Assembly: GCF_000258175.1 (NCBI RefSeq)
Contig: NZ_JH636049.1
Span: 4,193,482 to 4,257,481, forward strand
Direction: 5' to 3'
From: Saccharomonospora xinjiangensis XJ-54
Lineage (GTDB): Bacteria; Actinomycetota; Actinomycetes; Mycobacteriales; Pseudonocardiaceae
Length of the DNA: 64,000 nt
Part shown: piece by piece, positions 48,974-61,983 of the stretch
Layout: every line of letters starts with the position of its first letter
Numbering within the stretch: position 1 is the first letter of the stretch
Program-made: the position numbers and the translations under genes
The notes under the pieces: generated by a model
Database searches by the model: none
What the model saw: only the letters and a program-made list of their open reading frames with translations
Told to the model about the DNA's origin: nothing

Positions 48974-49983
48974 ATGTCCGACACCGAGACGAACACCGGC
49001 ACCACCCCGGTGCCCGGTGCGCTCGGCGACGACGTCGCGGAGGCGTTGAGGGCGGGCACGCAGGCGCCGTCGCCGCACAACACACAGCCCTGGCTCTTCG
49101 ACACCCGCGACGGCGAGATCGACGTCCTGCTCGACGAGAGCCGCGTGCTGGCCGTCTGCGATCCCGATGGCAGGGAGGCCGTGCTGGCGTGCGGCGCGGC
49201 CGTGTTCAACATCCGAGTCACTCTGGCGCGTCGTGGCCGGTCGTGTGCGGTGTCGGTGCTGCCGGACCGGACGCGGCCCGAGCTGATCGCCACCCTGCGG
49301 ATCGGGTCGGGAAGGCAACCCTCCTCCGACGAGATCCGGCTCGCGGAGACGATCGACGCGCGGCACAGCAACCGGAGGCCGTTCACGGACGCCCCCGTGA
49401 CGGCCACCGTGCGCCACGCGCTCACCCGTGCGGCCACGGAGGAAGGCGCCCGGCTGGCCCTGCTCACCGACCCGGCGTCCTTCGACACGTTCGCGGCTCT
49501 GCTGCGCAGGGCAGAGCACGTGCAGCGCGAGGACCCAGCCTTCGCCGCCGAACTCGCGGCGTGGAGCCACCACGGCGAACGGCCCGACGGAGTGCCGGTG
49601 TCGGCGGGCGGGCCGAGGGGCGTGGACGAGTCCGTGCTGGCGTTGCGGGAATTCGGCGAGGGGGCAGGCAAGGCCGCGCGTGAGTTCGAACGCCAGCCGC
49701 TCATCGCCGTTCTGACCACTCCGACGGACACGCGTCGCGACGCGGTGCGAGCAGGTCAGGCACTGCAACGGATGCTGCTCACGGCCACCGCGTCAGGTCT
49801 TCAGGCTTCGTTCCTGGCGCAGCCGATCGAGGTCGCCCAGACCCGCGCGGAGTTGCGCACGCTCCTCGGCGGGGTCTACCACCCGCAGGTGGCGCTGCGT
49901 CTCGGCTACGGACATCCCGGCACCCCGACACCACGGCGCGGCCTCGCGGACGTGCTCGTCTCACCATCGGAGGAACGCGGGTC

Positions 49984-49987
<4 letters not shown>
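48974..49987 (+). CDS. Acg-type nitroreductase-fold protein
   Basis: A 337-residue FMN-binding-fold protein. Acg-type signatures: RAGTQAPSPHNTQPWLFD near the N-terminus, the RHSNRRPFTDAPV motif, and LRTLLGGVYHPQVALRLGYGHP near the end. The Acg group (Rv2032, Rv3127, Rv3131) is a hallmark of the mycobacterial DosR regulon; Acg itself appears to bind FMN without ordinary nitroreductase activity. ATG 48974 is preceded by TGGAG. The next gene overlaps by GTGA. Confidence 0.92.
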
Positions 49988-53203
<3,216 letters not shown>

Positions 53204-53371
53204 CCCGGCAGCGTAAAACGCCGCCGACGCCGCCGCAGTGCATGGACACCCCACTCACCGGCGACGTTGGGGGCACTGAGGGAGGGAAGCCGCCTGTCAC
53301 AGGCCGTTCGACCTGGCGGCCGGGGCTGTTCGGCAGGTGAGCGCGGCATGCCGAGTGGGAACCCTGGGTCC

Positions 53372-54358
53372 ATGACGAAGCGCGAGTGGTCGGCCGCGGA
53401 CACCGACGTGCTCGCCAAGGCGGTGGTTCGCTCACCCTCGGTGCACAACATCCAACCGTGGCGGCTCGAACTGCCTGCCGGTGAAGTGCTGCTGTTCGAA
53501 CGCGCCGACCTGTCGCTGCCCCACCATGACCCGCACGGGAGGGACCGCGCCATCTCGTGCGGCGCCGCCGTGGCGAACCTCGAACTCGCCGCCCGCGTGC
53601 TGTCGCTGCGGCACCGTGTGCGGTTGCTGCCGGATGGTCAACAAGGCGATCTCGTCGCGCGGCTGACGGTCGAGGGCACACAGCGGCCGGGGGAGGCGGA
53701 TCTGCGCCGGTATTCCGCGATCGCCCGACGGCGCAGCTATCGCAGGGCGTTCTCCGGCCCGGCACTGACCGGCGATGACGTGGCGGGGCTGGTCGCGGCA
53801 CTGGAGGGTGAGGAGGGTGTGCGCGTCGAGCGGCTCGGGAGTGCCGAGCAGCTCGACGCTCTCGCAGAGCTGCTGGAGCACGCGGCGACCGTGTTGAAGC
53901 AGGACACCGGGTACCAGAGGGAACTCGCGATGTGGACGATCAGGGACGAGCGCTCGCACCCGCATGGCGCTGGTGTGGCCGGAAGCGCCTTACCGCCGTC
54001 GCCGCTGCCGTGGTCGGGGCTGGTCCGTTCGCAGACCGCGTTGCCCGACCGGCGGACGCTGGCGCAGCGGCTCGCGGAGGAGACCGTGCTGCTGTTCGCC
54101 ACCGAGGGCGACGGCAGGGACGCGCACGTGCGCACCGGAAGGGCCATGCAGCGGGTGTGGCTCGCCGCCGTGGAACGCGGCTTCGTGGCGGCCGTGCAGA
54201 CCCACCCGATGCATCTTTCGGAAGCTCGTCGCCGTTTTGGGCAACGGTTGTCGCTGGAGGGCCATCCTCAGGTGCTCATGCGTGTCGGAAGGCCGTCGGG
54301 GACGGTGCCGCAGAGCCCGCGCCGCCGGGAGGACGAGCTGCTCGCGCCCCGCGACTGA
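53372..54358 (+). CDS. Acg-type nitroreductase-fold protein
   Basis: A 328-residue Acg-like protein: AKAVVRSPSVHNIQPWRLEL near the N-terminus, CGAAVANLELAARV, RRRSYRRAFSGPAL, and a C-terminal HPQVLMRVGRP. It is divergent from dosR, paralleling the M. tuberculosis dosR-dosS-Rv3131 neighbourhood where a nitroreductase lies beside the pair. ATG 53372 has only a weak box upstream. The 168-bp gap to dosR is the likely autoregulated promoter, but only weak box-like palindromes (for example at 53321-53337) are seen. Confidence 0.92.
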   Translation: MTKREWSAADTDVLAKAVVRSPSVHNIQPWRLELPAGEVLLFERADLSLPHHDPHGRDRAISCGAAVANLELAARVLSLRHRVRLLPDGQQGDLVARLTVEGTQRPGEADLRRYSAIARRRSYRRAFSGPALTGDDVAGLVAALEGEEGVRVERLGSAEQLDALAELLEHAATVLKQDTGYQRELAMWTIRDERSHPHGAGVAGSALPPSPLPWSGLVRSQTALPDRRTLAQRLAEETVLLFATEGDGRDAHVRTGRAMQRVWLAAVERGFVAAVQTHPMHLSEARRRFGQRLSLEGHPQVLMRVGRPSGTVPQSPRRREDELLAPRD

Positions 54359-54374
54359 GGGTCTGAAGCCGGGT

Positions 54375-55118
54375 TCAGCGGGGCAACCGCCGCCAGATCG
54401 GGCGGGGCAGCAGGCGCATCACGGCGAACACGGGCCGCAGCACGGAGGGAACCCACACGGTGTGCCTGCCTGCCCGCAGCGCCGCCACCGTCGCGTCGGC
54501 CACCTGCTCCGGCGTGCTGGAGAACGGCGCGGGGGTCATACCGTCGGTCATCCGGCCGACGACGAATCCCGGCCGCACCAGCAGCAGGCGGACTCCGCTG
54601 CCGTGCAGGGCGTCGGCGAGCCCCGAGGCGAACCCGTCGAGCCCGGCCTTCGCCGAGCCGTAGACGTAGTTGGCCCTTCGCACCCGTACGCCGGCCACGG
54701 AGGAGAACACGACGAGCGTGCCGTGGCCCTGCTCGCGCAGGAGGTTGGCGGCGTGGGTGAGCACGCTGACGTGGGCGGTGTAGTCGGTGTGCACGATGGA
54801 CACGGCGTGTGCGGCGTCGCGCTCGGCCAGCGCCTGGTCGCCGAGGATGCCGAACGCCGTCACCACCACGTCCACGGGACCGTGTGCGGCGACGATCTCG
54901 CCGAGTACTCGCTCGTGCGAGGCGAGGTCGTCGGCATCGAACTCCACGCGGGCCACCGTCTCGGCCCCGGCGGTTCGCAGCGCGTGTTCCTCGGCGTCGA
55001 GGTCCCCGCTGCGCCGTGCGGCAAGGACGAACGCCCGCGCGCCTTGCCTGGCCAGCCGGACGGCCACGGCCAGCCCGATCTCACTGCGTCCTCCCAGCAC
55101 CACCACTGTCCCGCTCAT
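54375..55118 (-). CDS. DprE2-like SDR (decaprenylphosphoryl-2-keto-ribose reductase family)
   Basis: A 247-residue SDR with features of DprE2: the variant nucleotide motif LGGRSEIGLA, VVVTAFGILGDQ, VRRANYVYGSAKAGLDGF with YxxxK, VRPGFVVGRMT, and a C-terminal RLLPRPIWRRLPR. DprE2 reduces decaprenylphosphoryl-2-keto-erythro-pentofuranose to make the arabinose donor of the cell wall. Its usual partner DprE1 is not in the window, so this may be a paralogue. It converges on the nitroreductase gene (16 bp). Upstream lie 21-bp repeats. Confidence 0.83.
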   Translation of the reverse strand: MSGTVVVLGGRSEIGLAVAVRLARQGARAFVLAARRSGDLDAEEHALRTAGAETVARVEFDADDLASHERVLGEIVAAHGPVDVVVTAFGILGDQALAERDAAHAVSIVHTDYTAHVSVLTHAANLLREQGHGTLVVFSSVAGVRVRRANYVYGSAKAGLDGFASGLADALHGSGVRLLLVRPGFVVGRMTDGMTPAPFSSTPEQVADATVAALRAGRHTVWVPSVLRPVFAVMRLLPRPIWRRLPR

Positions 55119-55138
55119 GCGGCCCAGTCTGCCGTAAG

Positions 55139-55201
55139 CCGTGTCCGCACTTCCTGCACGTGTGTCCGCACTTCGAGTACGTGTGTGGGTGCTTCGTTCA
55201 T
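55139..55201. repeat. 21-bp repeats, opposite orientation to those at 35780
   Basis: Two copies of the same unit on the minus strand (55139-55159 and 55160-55180, core TGTCCGCACTTC) and one decayed copy (55181-55201). A lone core, GTGCGGACACG, follows on the plus strand at 55257-55267, just before the hydrolase start. They fill most of the gap between the DprE2-like and the metallo-hydrolase genes. Confidence 0.85.
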
Positions 55202-55289
55202 CGTGGCCGCAGGCTGTGGAACTCGGGTACACAGTTTGCCTATACCTGTGCACAGGGTGCGGACACGGTCGCGGGATACCATGCGGTGC

Positions 55290-56000
55290 ATGTCCGAGCG
55301 CTTGTACTTCCGGCAGCTGCTGTCCGGGCGGGATTTCGCCGTCGGCGACCCCGTGGCCACTCAGATGCGCAACTTCACGTACCTGATCGGCGACCGCGAC
55401 ACCCGCGAGGCGGTGGTGGTGGACCCCGCTTACGCGATCGACGACCTGCTCGGCGTGCTGGAGGACGACGACATGCGGCTCGTCGGCGTGCTCGCGACGC
55501 ACCACCACCCCGACCACGTCGGCGGCGACCTCCTGGGGTTCTCCCTTCCCGGGGTGGCCGAGTTGCTGTCCCGCGTGCAGGTACCAGTGCATGTCGCGGC
55601 CGCCGAACTGGAATGGGTGCACCGCACCACGGGTGTGTCGAAGACCGACCTGGTCGCCCACGACCACGACGACCGCCTCGACGTGGGCTCCATCGCCATC
55701 CGCCTGCTGCACACACCGGGGCACACGCCGGGCAGCCAGTGCTTCCTGCTCGACGGCGCTCTCGTGGCAGGCGACACGCTGTTCCTCGACGGCTGCGGCC
55801 GCACCGACCTTCCCGGTGGTGACGTCGATGCGATGTACCGCAGCCTGCGGTGGCTGGCGAACCTTCCCGGCGACCCCGTCGTCTACCCGGGTCACTGGTA
55901 CTCGGCGGAGCCTTCGGCTTCGCTGTCCAACGTGCGCCGCGACAACGTCGTCTTCCGGCCCCGCTCGCTGGAGGAGTGGCGCACGCTCTTCGGCGGCTGA
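55290..56000 (+). CDS. Metallo-beta-lactamase-fold hydrolase (glyoxalase II-like)
   Basis: A 236-residue MBL-fold enzyme. Metal ligands: THHHPDHVGGD, TPGHTPGSQCF, AGDTLFLDGCGRTD and YPGHWYS, the pattern of glyoxalase II and persulfide-dioxygenase-type hydrolases of thioesters. GCGRTDLPGGD is typical of the sulfur-transfer/dioxygenase branch, so thiol or persulfide detoxification is possible. The start may be ATG 55290 or 55281; neither has a good ribosome-binding site. Confidence 0.87.
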   Translation: MSERLYFRQLLSGRDFAVGDPVATQMRNFTYLIGDRDTREAVVVDPAYAIDDLLGVLEDDDMRLVGVLATHHHPDHVGGDLLGFSLPGVAELLSRVQVPVHVAAAELEWVHRTTGVSKTDLVAHDHDDRLDVGSIAIRLLHTPGHTPGSQCFLLDGALVAGDTLFLDGCGRTDLPGGDVDAMYRSLRWLANLPGDPVVYPGHWYSAEPSASLSNVRRDNVVFRPRSLEEWRTLFGG

Positions 56001-56163
56001 GCCGCGCGCACGGGCGTGGCCGACGATCACGTTCGGGCCAGACCACCCTTCTCCACGTGGCTGAGCCGGGCACGGGCGTGGCCGCGTGCGTTTCGTCGTC
56101 GCGCGGAAGGGCTACTTCCCGGCGGGGTGCGCGCAAGGCGCGTCGGCTGCGAAGGGAGTGCCC

Positions 56164-57906
56164 ATGGCCAGCCAGACGGTGGCCGAGCAGGTCGTGGACA
56201 TGCTGGTGCGGGCTGGGGTGCGGCGCCTGTACGGTGTCGTGGGCGACAGTCTCAACCCGGTCACCGACGCCGTGCGGCGGAGTCCCGGCATCGAGTGGGT
56301 GCAGGTGCGGCACGAGGAGGTGGCCGCGTTCGCGGCGGGCGCGGAGGCTCAGATCACTGGCAGGCTGACCGCGTGCGCAGGGAGTTGTGGACCGGGCAAC
56401 CTCCATCTGATCAACGGGCTTTTCGACGCGCACCGCAGCTCCGCGCCGGTGCTGGCGATCGCCGCGCACATTCCCAGCGAGGACATCGGGACGTCCTACT
56501 TCCAGGAGACCCACCCCGACCGGCTGTTCGAGGAGTGCAGCCACTACTCGGAGATGGTCTCGACGCCGGAGCAGATGCCGCAGGTCGCGCAGATCGCCAT
56601 TCAGACAGCGATCGGCAGGTCGGGGGTCTCGGTGCTGGTCATTCCCGGTGACGTCGCCGGGATGGACGTGCCGCGCGGGCGTACCGAGCTGGCGCTCGCC
56701 ACCGGCGCGCCAACGGTGCGGCCCGGCGAGGCGGAGGTGGATCGTCTCGCCGAACTGGTGGACGAGGCGCAGCGCGTGACGTTGTTCTGCGGCCGTGGTG
56801 TCGCCGACGCGCACGACGAGGTGATGGCCTTCGCGGAGAAGGTGCTCGCGCCGGTGGGACACGCGCTGAGGGGCAAGGAGTGGATCCAGTACGACAACCC
56901 GTTCGACGTGGGCATGTCGGGTCTGCTCGGCTACGGCGCGGCGTACGAGGCCATGCACGAATGCGACCTGCTGATCCTGCTGGGCACCGATTTCCCCTAC
57001 CGGCCGTTCCTGCCGGACGACGTGCGGATCGCCCAGGTTGACACGCGCCCCGAGGCGCTGGGCAGGCGCTCGCGCCTCGACCACGGGGTGTGCGGTGACG
57101 TCCGTGAGACGCTGCGGTCGCTGACTCCGAGGGTCACCCGCAAGACCGACCGGCGCTTCCTCGATCGCATGCTGCGCAAGCACGCCGGCGTGCTGGAGAA
57201 CGTCGTGTCGGCCTACACCACTGACGTGGAACGGCACATCCCGATCCACCCGGAGTACGTGGCGTCCGTTCTGGACGACGAGGCGTCGGACGACGCCGTT
57301 TTCACCGTCGATACGGGAATGTGCAACGTGTGGGCCGCGCGTTACCTCAGCCCCAACGGGGTGCGCCGCATGATCGGCTCGTACACGCACGGTTCGATGG
57401 CGAACGCCATGCCGCAGGCCATCGGCGCGCAGTTGCCCGACACCGAGCGGCAGGTGATCGCCATGGCTGGCGACGGCGGGTTCTCCATGCTCATGGGTGA
57501 TTTCCTCACCATCGTCCACTACGGACTCCCAGTGAAGGTGGTGTTGTTCAACAACTCGTCGCTGAGCATGGTGGATCTCGAAATGCTGGTCGCGGGGATG
57601 CCGCCGCACGCCACCACGTACCCCGACACCGACTACGCGGCGATCGCGCGTGCGGCGGGGGCTCACGGGGTGCGGGTCGAGGACCCGAAGGAGGTCCGGC
57701 AGGCGCTGCGGGACGTGCTCGACCACAGCGGTCCCGCGCTGCTCGACGTCGTCACCGACCCGAACGCGCTGTCGATCCCGCCGCGCATCACCGGTCAGCA
57801 ACTCACCGGGTTCGCTCTGGCGGCCAGCAAGATGGTGTTGCAGGGCGGCGTCGGTCGCATGATCCAGCTCGCGCGGTCGAATCTCCGCAACATCCCGAGA
57901 CCCTGA
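56164..57906 (+). CDS. poxB: Pyruvate oxidase/dehydrogenase (quinone), PoxB type
   Basis: A 580-residue thiamine-diphosphate enzyme close in length to E. coli PoxB. Glu51 (RHEEVAAFAAGAEAQ) is the cofactor-activating glutamate; GDGGFSMLMGDFLTIVHYGLPVKVVLFNN is the ThDP/Mg site. The segment IGTSYFQETHP is typical of PoxB. The C-terminus is basic and amphipathic (GRMIQLARSNLRNIPRP), fitting peripheral membrane binding. It decarboxylates pyruvate to acetate, passing electrons to quinone. ATG 56164 follows GAAGGGAG by 6 bp. Confidence 0.93.
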   Translation: MASQTVAEQVVDMLVRAGVRRLYGVVGDSLNPVTDAVRRSPGIEWVQVRHEEVAAFAAGAEAQITGRLTACAGSCGPGNLHLINGLFDAHRSSAPVLAIAAHIPSEDIGTSYFQETHPDRLFEECSHYSEMVSTPEQMPQVAQIAIQTAIGRSGVSVLVIPGDVAGMDVPRGRTELALATGAPTVRPGEAEVDRLAELVDEAQRVTLFCGRGVADAHDEVMAFAEKVLAPVGHALRGKEWIQYDNPFDVGMSGLLGYGAAYEAMHECDLLILLGTDFPYRPFLPDDVRIAQVDTRPEALGRRSRLDHGVCGDVRETLRSLTPRVTRKTDRRFLDRMLRKHAGVLENVVSAYTTDVERHIPIHPEYVASVLDDEASDDAVFTVDTGMCNVWAARYLSPNGVRRMIGSYTHGSMANAMPQAIGAQLPDTERQVIAMAGDGGFSMLMGDFLTIVHYGLPVKVVLFNNSSLSMVDLEMLVAGMPPHATTYPDTDYAAIARAAGAHGVRVEDPKEVRQALRDVLDHSGPALLDVVTDPNALSIPPRITGQQLTGFALAASKMVLQGGVGRMIQLARSNLRNIPRP

Positions 57907-57935
57907 GAGATCGGTTCGGCGGTAGGTTCGAGGCC

Positions 57936-58355
57936 ATGACGACATCTCACAGGTCCGTGCGTGTCGAGCGAGAGTCCGAGGGACGCTACGTCGCGCACAA
58001 CGGGCGGGGCGGCAGCATCCGGTTCGGCAACGGCGACGACGAGTTCAGCCCGGTGGAGTTGCTGCTCGCGGCGATCGGTGGTTGCACCGCGATCGACACC
58101 GACATGGCCACCAGCAGGCACATCGAACCCGACGAGTTCGCCGTGACCGTGAGCGGGGACAAGGTCTCCGACAGGGAGTCGGGCAACCGGATGGAGAACC
58201 TCACCGTCACGTTCACGGTGCGTTTCCCCGGCGGCGAGCAGGGCGATGTGGCCCGCACGATCCTGGCCCGGACGGTCGCGTTGTCCCACGACAGGCTCTG
58301 CACGGTCAGCCGCACCGTCGAGCGGGGAACGCCCGTGCGCATGGTCATCGAGTAG
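57936..58355 (+). CDS. OsmC-family hydroperoxide reductase
   Basis: A 139-residue OsmC-fold protein. Two conserved cysteines lie in LLLAAIGGCTAIDTDM and DRLCTVSRTVERG; the pair reduces organic hydroperoxides. It starts with ATG 57936, 29 bp after poxB, so co-transcription is likely. Peroxide removal beside an oxidase that can leak H2O2 is sensible but inferred. Confidence 0.92.
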   Translation: MTTSHRSVRVERESEGRYVAHNGRGGSIRFGNGDDEFSPVELLLAAIGGCTAIDTDMATSRHIEPDEFAVTVSGDKVSDRESGNRMENLTVTFTVRFPGGEQGDVARTILARTVALSHDRLCTVSRTVERGTPVRMVIE

Positions 58356-58426
58356 GGCGAGGCTGGTCAGACTCCCGACCAACCGGCATCGATGGCAGGA
58401 CGGCGCCGTTGAGGTCTGGCGAGGCC

Positions 58427-58462
58427 GGGACCTACGGCCCCGCTGTGGGGGACCACGTGCCG
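58427..58462. promoter_or_regulatory. DosR-box-like site plus half-site before phosphoketolase
   Basis: GGGACCTACGGCCC (58427-58440) matches 11 of 14 DosR consensus positions and fits GGGnCnnnnGnCCC. A half-site, GGGACCACGTGCCG, follows at 58449-58462 (start-to-start 22 bp). The pair lies 34-69 bp before the phosphoketolase start codon. Confidence 0.5.
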
Positions 58463-58495
58463 TTTGCGGGCGCGGTATGGCGGCAACGTTGAAGT

Positions 58496-60853
58496 GTGGT
58501 CGCGATCGGAGACGCGCCGGTGGCCGAGGCCGGGCGGGAGGGCCGCCCCGGCTCGGGTGAACTCGCCGGGCTCGACGCCTGGTGGCGGGCCGCGAACTAC
58601 CTCGCGGCGGGGCAGATCTTTCTGCTCGACAACCCTCTGCTGCGCGAGCCGCTCGCGGCGGAGCACATCAAGCCGCGCCTGCTGGGTCACTGGGGGACGG
58701 TGCCGGGGCTGACCCTCACCTACGCCCACCTCAACCGCGTGATCCGGCGGACCTCGGCGAACGTTCTCCTCGTCGTGGGGCCGGGACATGGGGCGGCGGC
58801 GCTCAACGCCGCGGCGTGGCTGGAGGGCACCTACTCGGAGTGCCATCCCGACGTGGCGCTGGACGAGGAGGGCATGCGGCTGCTGTTCCGGCAGTTCTCC
58901 TTCCCCGGCGGGGTACCGAGCCACGCCTCACCACACCTGCCCGGGTCGATCCACGAGGGCGGGGAGCTGGGATACGCACTGGCCCATGCCACCGGCGCCG
59001 CCCTCGACAAGCCCGGTCTCGTGGTGGCGTGCGTGATCGGTGACGGTGAGGCCGAGACCGGTCCGCTCGCGGCGAGCTGGCAGGCGCCCGTTTTCCTGAA
59101 CCCGGACGAGGACGGCGCGGTGCTGCCGATCCTGCACCTCAACGGGTACAAGATCGCCAATCCGACCGTGCTGTCGAGGCTGCCTCGCGACGAACTCCGG
59201 TCGCTGGTGCGGGGTTTCGGCTGGGAGCCGATCGAGGTCGAGGGCACGGACCCGCTGGCCGTGCACGAGGCGTACGCGGCGGCGCTCGACGAGTGTTTCG
59301 CCCTGATGGCGCGGGGACGACGGCCCGTGGTTCTGCTGCGCACGCCGAAGGGTTGGACGGGGCCCGAGTGGCGTGACGGTGAGCCTGTCGAGGGCAACTG
59401 GCGCTCTCACCAGGTGCCGCTGCCCGCCGCCCGGCACGACGCGCGGCAGCTGCTCCAGCTGGAGAGGTGGTTGCGGTCCTACCGGCCGGAGGAGTTGTTC
59501 GATCGACGTGGCGCGCCGGCTGCCGTGGTGGCGGAACAGAATCCCGATGCGGGGCTGCGCATGAGTGCCAATCCCCTCGCGCACGGCCTGGTGCAGCGGG
59601 AGCTGCGGCTGCCGTCGGTGCCCGCGCATGCGGTGGACGTTCCCACTCCGGGGGTGCGCGGCGCCGAATCGACCAGGGTGCTGGGGCGTTATCTGCGCGA
59701 TGCGATGCGGCTGAACGCGGGCAGGCGCAACCTGCTGCTGTTCTCGCCCGACGAGCACGCCTCCAACCGGCTCGACGCGGTCTTCGAGGTCACAGGACGG
59801 CGCTGGCGGTTGCCCACCCACCCCGGCGACGACCACCTCCGGGAGAACGGCCGGGTCTTCGAGGTGCTGTCGGAACATCTGTGCCAGGGGTGGCTGGAGG
59901 GTTACCTCCTGACCGGAGGGCACGGCGTGTTCTCGACCTACGAGGCGTTCGCGCACCTGGTGGACTCGATGGTCGCCCAGCACGCGAAGTGGCTGCACAC
60001 GGCGGCGGCGATGCCGTGGCGCCGTGCTGTTCCGAGCCTGAACTACCTGATCACGTCGCATGTGTGGCGTCAGGACCACAACGGTGCCTCGCACCAGGAC
60101 CCAGGGTTCATCGACCACATTCTCAGCAAGCGCGCCGAGGTCGCCAGGGTCTACCTGCCTCCCGACGCGAACTGCCTGCTGCACGTCACCGACCACTGCC
60201 TGCGGTCGAAGGGGCTGGTGAACGTGATCGTGGCGGGCAAGCAGTGGGAACCGCAGTATCTCGACGCGGACGCCGCACGGGCGCATTGCGAGCGGGGGTT
60301 CGGGCTGTGGGAATGGGCGAGCACCGACCAGGACGGAGCCACCGACGTCGTCCTCGCGTGCGCGGGCGACGTGCCGACCCAGGAGACCCTCGCGGCTGTC
60401 GAGGTCCTCCTCGGACTCGTGCCGGACCTGCGCATCCGGGTCGTGAACGTGGTTGACCTGACGCGCCTTCCCGCGCCGACGCGGCACCCGCACGGGGTGT
60501 CCGATCGCGACTACACCTCGGTGTTCACCGCCGACGTGCCCGTGATCTTCGCCTTTCACGGCTACCCGTGGTTGATCCACGAACTGACCTACAACCGGCC
60601 CAACCACGACCACGTGCACGTGCGCGGATTCTCGGAGAATGGCGGCACCACGACGCCGTTCGACATGTGCGTGCAGAACTCGATCGACCGGTTCCACCTC
60701 GCGCTGGCCGCGCTGGAACGGATTCCCCGGGTCGCGGGGCGGCTCGGGACGCTGCGGCAGCGGTTGCTCGACCACCTTGATCGGCACCACGACTACATCC
60801 GGCGCACCGGCGAGGACCTTCCCGAGGTCCGGAACTGGACGTGGGGTTCGTGA
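58496..60853 (+). CDS. xfp: Phosphoketolase
   Basis: A 785-residue phosphoketolase, which splits xylulose 5-phosphate and/or fructose 6-phosphate with phosphate into acetyl phosphate and a shorter sugar phosphate. Visible: [53 protein letters not shown] (ThDP site) and [18 protein letters not shown], all typical of the family; the length is standard. GTG 58496 has only a weak ribosome-binding site. Acetate kinase follows with a one-base stop/start overlap, so acetyl phosphate is probably turned at once into acetate and ATP. Confidence 0.96.
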   Translation: MVAIGDAPVAEAGREGRPGSGELAGLDAWWRAANYLAAGQIFLLDNPLLREPLAAEHIKPRLLGHWGTVPGLTLTYAHLNRVIRRTSANVLLVVGPGHGAAALNAAAWLEGTYSECHPDVALDEEGMRLLFRQFSFPGGVPSHASPHLPGSIHEGGELGYALAHATGAALDKPGLVVACVIGDGEAETGPLAASWQAPVFLNPDEDGAVLPILHLNGYKIANPTVLSRLPRDELRSLVRGFGWEPIEVEGTDPLAVHEAYAAALDECFALMARGRRPVVLLRTPKGWTGPEWRDGEPVEGNWRSHQVPLPAARHDARQLLQLERWLRSYRPEELFDRRGAPAAVVAEQNPDAGLRMSANPLAHGLVQRELRLPSVPAHAVDVPTPGVRGAESTRVLGRYLRDAMRLNAGRRNLLLFSPDEHASNRLDAVFEVTGRRWRLPTHPGDDHLRENGRVFEVLSEHLCQGWLEGYLLTGGHGVFSTYEAFAHLVDSMVAQHAKWLHTAAAMPWRRAVPSLNYLITSHVWRQDHNGASHQDPGFIDHILSKRAEVARVYLPPDANCLLHVTDHCLRSKGLVNVIVAGKQWEPQYLDADAARAHCERGFGLWEWASTDQDGATDVVLACAGDVPTQETLAAVEVLLGLVPDLRIRVVNVVDLTRLPAPTRHPHGVSDRDYTSVFTADVPVIFAFHGYPWLIHELTYNRPNHDHVHVRGFSENGGTTTPFDMCVQNSIDRFHLALAALERIPRVAGRLGTLRQRLLDHLDRHHDYIRRTGEDLPEVRNWTWGS

Positions 60854-61983
60854 TGCGGGTCCTCACCGTCAACCCCGGATCGTCGAGTCTGAAACTCTCG
60901 CTCGTGGACGGCGGTGTGGTGACGGCCGACGAGCACATCGCGGAGTGGGACGGGGTGACCCGGCGCGAGCTGGAGGAGTTCGCGGCGGCCCAGCCGTCCG
61001 TGGACGCGGTGTCGGTCAGGATCGTGCACGGCGCGAACCGGGCGGCGCCCACGGTGCTGGACGAGGGCGTACTCGCCGACCTGCGCGGCCAGGTGCCACT
61101 GGCACCGCTGCATCAGCCACGGTCGCTTTCCCTGGCGCGGCAGGCCCTCGACCTACCGGGGCGGATGCCGGTGGTGGGCTGTTTCGACACGGCCTTCCAC
61201 GTGGGCCTGCCCGATCAGGCGGCCACCTACCCTCTGCCTCGGTCGTGGCGGGACCGGTACGGCATCCGCCGGTACGGCTTTCACGGGCTCTCGCTCGCGC
61301 ACGCCACCCGCGCCGCGGCCGAGGTGCTCGGCGAGCCCGTCCGGCGACTGCGGCTGGTGTGCTGTCATCTCGGCGCGGGAGCGTCGGTGACGGCCGTCGT
61401 GGGCGGGCGCAGCGCCGACACCTCCATGGGCTTCACCCCGCTCGACGGTGTGGCGATGGCGACCCGGTGCGGGTCGATCGACCCCGGCATTCCGCTGTAC
61501 CTCCAGCGCGAGCACGGCTTCACCGCGTCCGATGTGGAACACGCGCTGAACCACGACTCCGGTCTCGCCGGATTGTCGGGAACCGGCGGCGATGTGCGCG
61601 ACGTCCTCGCTCTCAGGGCGAAGGGCGACCCCGATGCGAGGCTGGCTCTCGACGTGTACCTGCACCTGCTCCGCAGGGAGATCGCGGCGCAGGCGGTGTC
61701 GGTGGGGAAGCCTGACGCGGTCGTGCTGACCGGCGGGGTGGCGGAGCACCAGCCGGAGCTGAGAGCCGAACTCTTCGGCGACACCCTGCTCGGCGTCCGG
61801 ATCGACGCCGCACGCAACCGGGGCACCGGCGACCGGCTGATCAGCGAGGAGTCCTCGACCCCGGCCGTGCTGGTGGCGTGCCGGGAGGAGAAGGAACTCG
61901 CGCGGCTGTGCGAGGAGGTTCTCACCGGGCTCGCGGGTGCCGGGCCTCTGGTGTTCCGACACGGCAGGAAGGCCGATCCATGA
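60853..61983 (+). CDS. ackA: Acetate kinase
   Basis: A 376-residue acetokinase: VNPGSSSLKLSL with Asn7, GCFDTAFH, YGFHGLSLAHATRA, CCHLGAGASVTAVVGGRSADTSMGFTPLDG and RCGSIDPGI are all recognisable. Slightly shorter than the usual 395-400 residues, with shortened loops. It makes ATP and acetate from acetyl phosphate. ATG 60853 overlaps the phosphoketolase TGA by one base; a GTG at 60841 is possible. It ends in an ATGA overlap with the DUF4389 gene. Confidence 0.96.
   Translation: MRVLTVNPGSSSLKLSLVDGGVVTADEHIAEWDGVTRRELEEFAAAQPSVDAVSVRIVHGANRAAPTVLDEGVLADLRGQVPLAPLHQPRSLSLARQALDLPGRMPVVGCFDTAFHVGLPDQAATYPLPRSWRDRYGIRRYGFHGLSLAHATRAAAEVLGEPVRRLRLVCCHLGAGASVTAVVGGRSADTSMGFTPLDGVAMATRCGSIDPGIPLYLQREHGFTASDVEHALNHDSGLAGLSGTGGDVRDVLALRAKGDPDARLALDVYLHLLRREIAAQAVSVGKPDAVVLTGGVAEHQPELRAELFGDTLLGVRIDAARNRGTGDRLISEESSTPAVLVACREEKELARLCEEVLTGLAGAGPLVFRHGRKADP

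Noticed and set aside
53321..53337. CAGGCCGTTCGACCTGG-like palindrome between dosR and a nitroreductase as a DosR box
   Set aside because: Agreement with the consensus is only about 8 of 14. Autoregulation of dosR is likely, but this sequence does not show it well.
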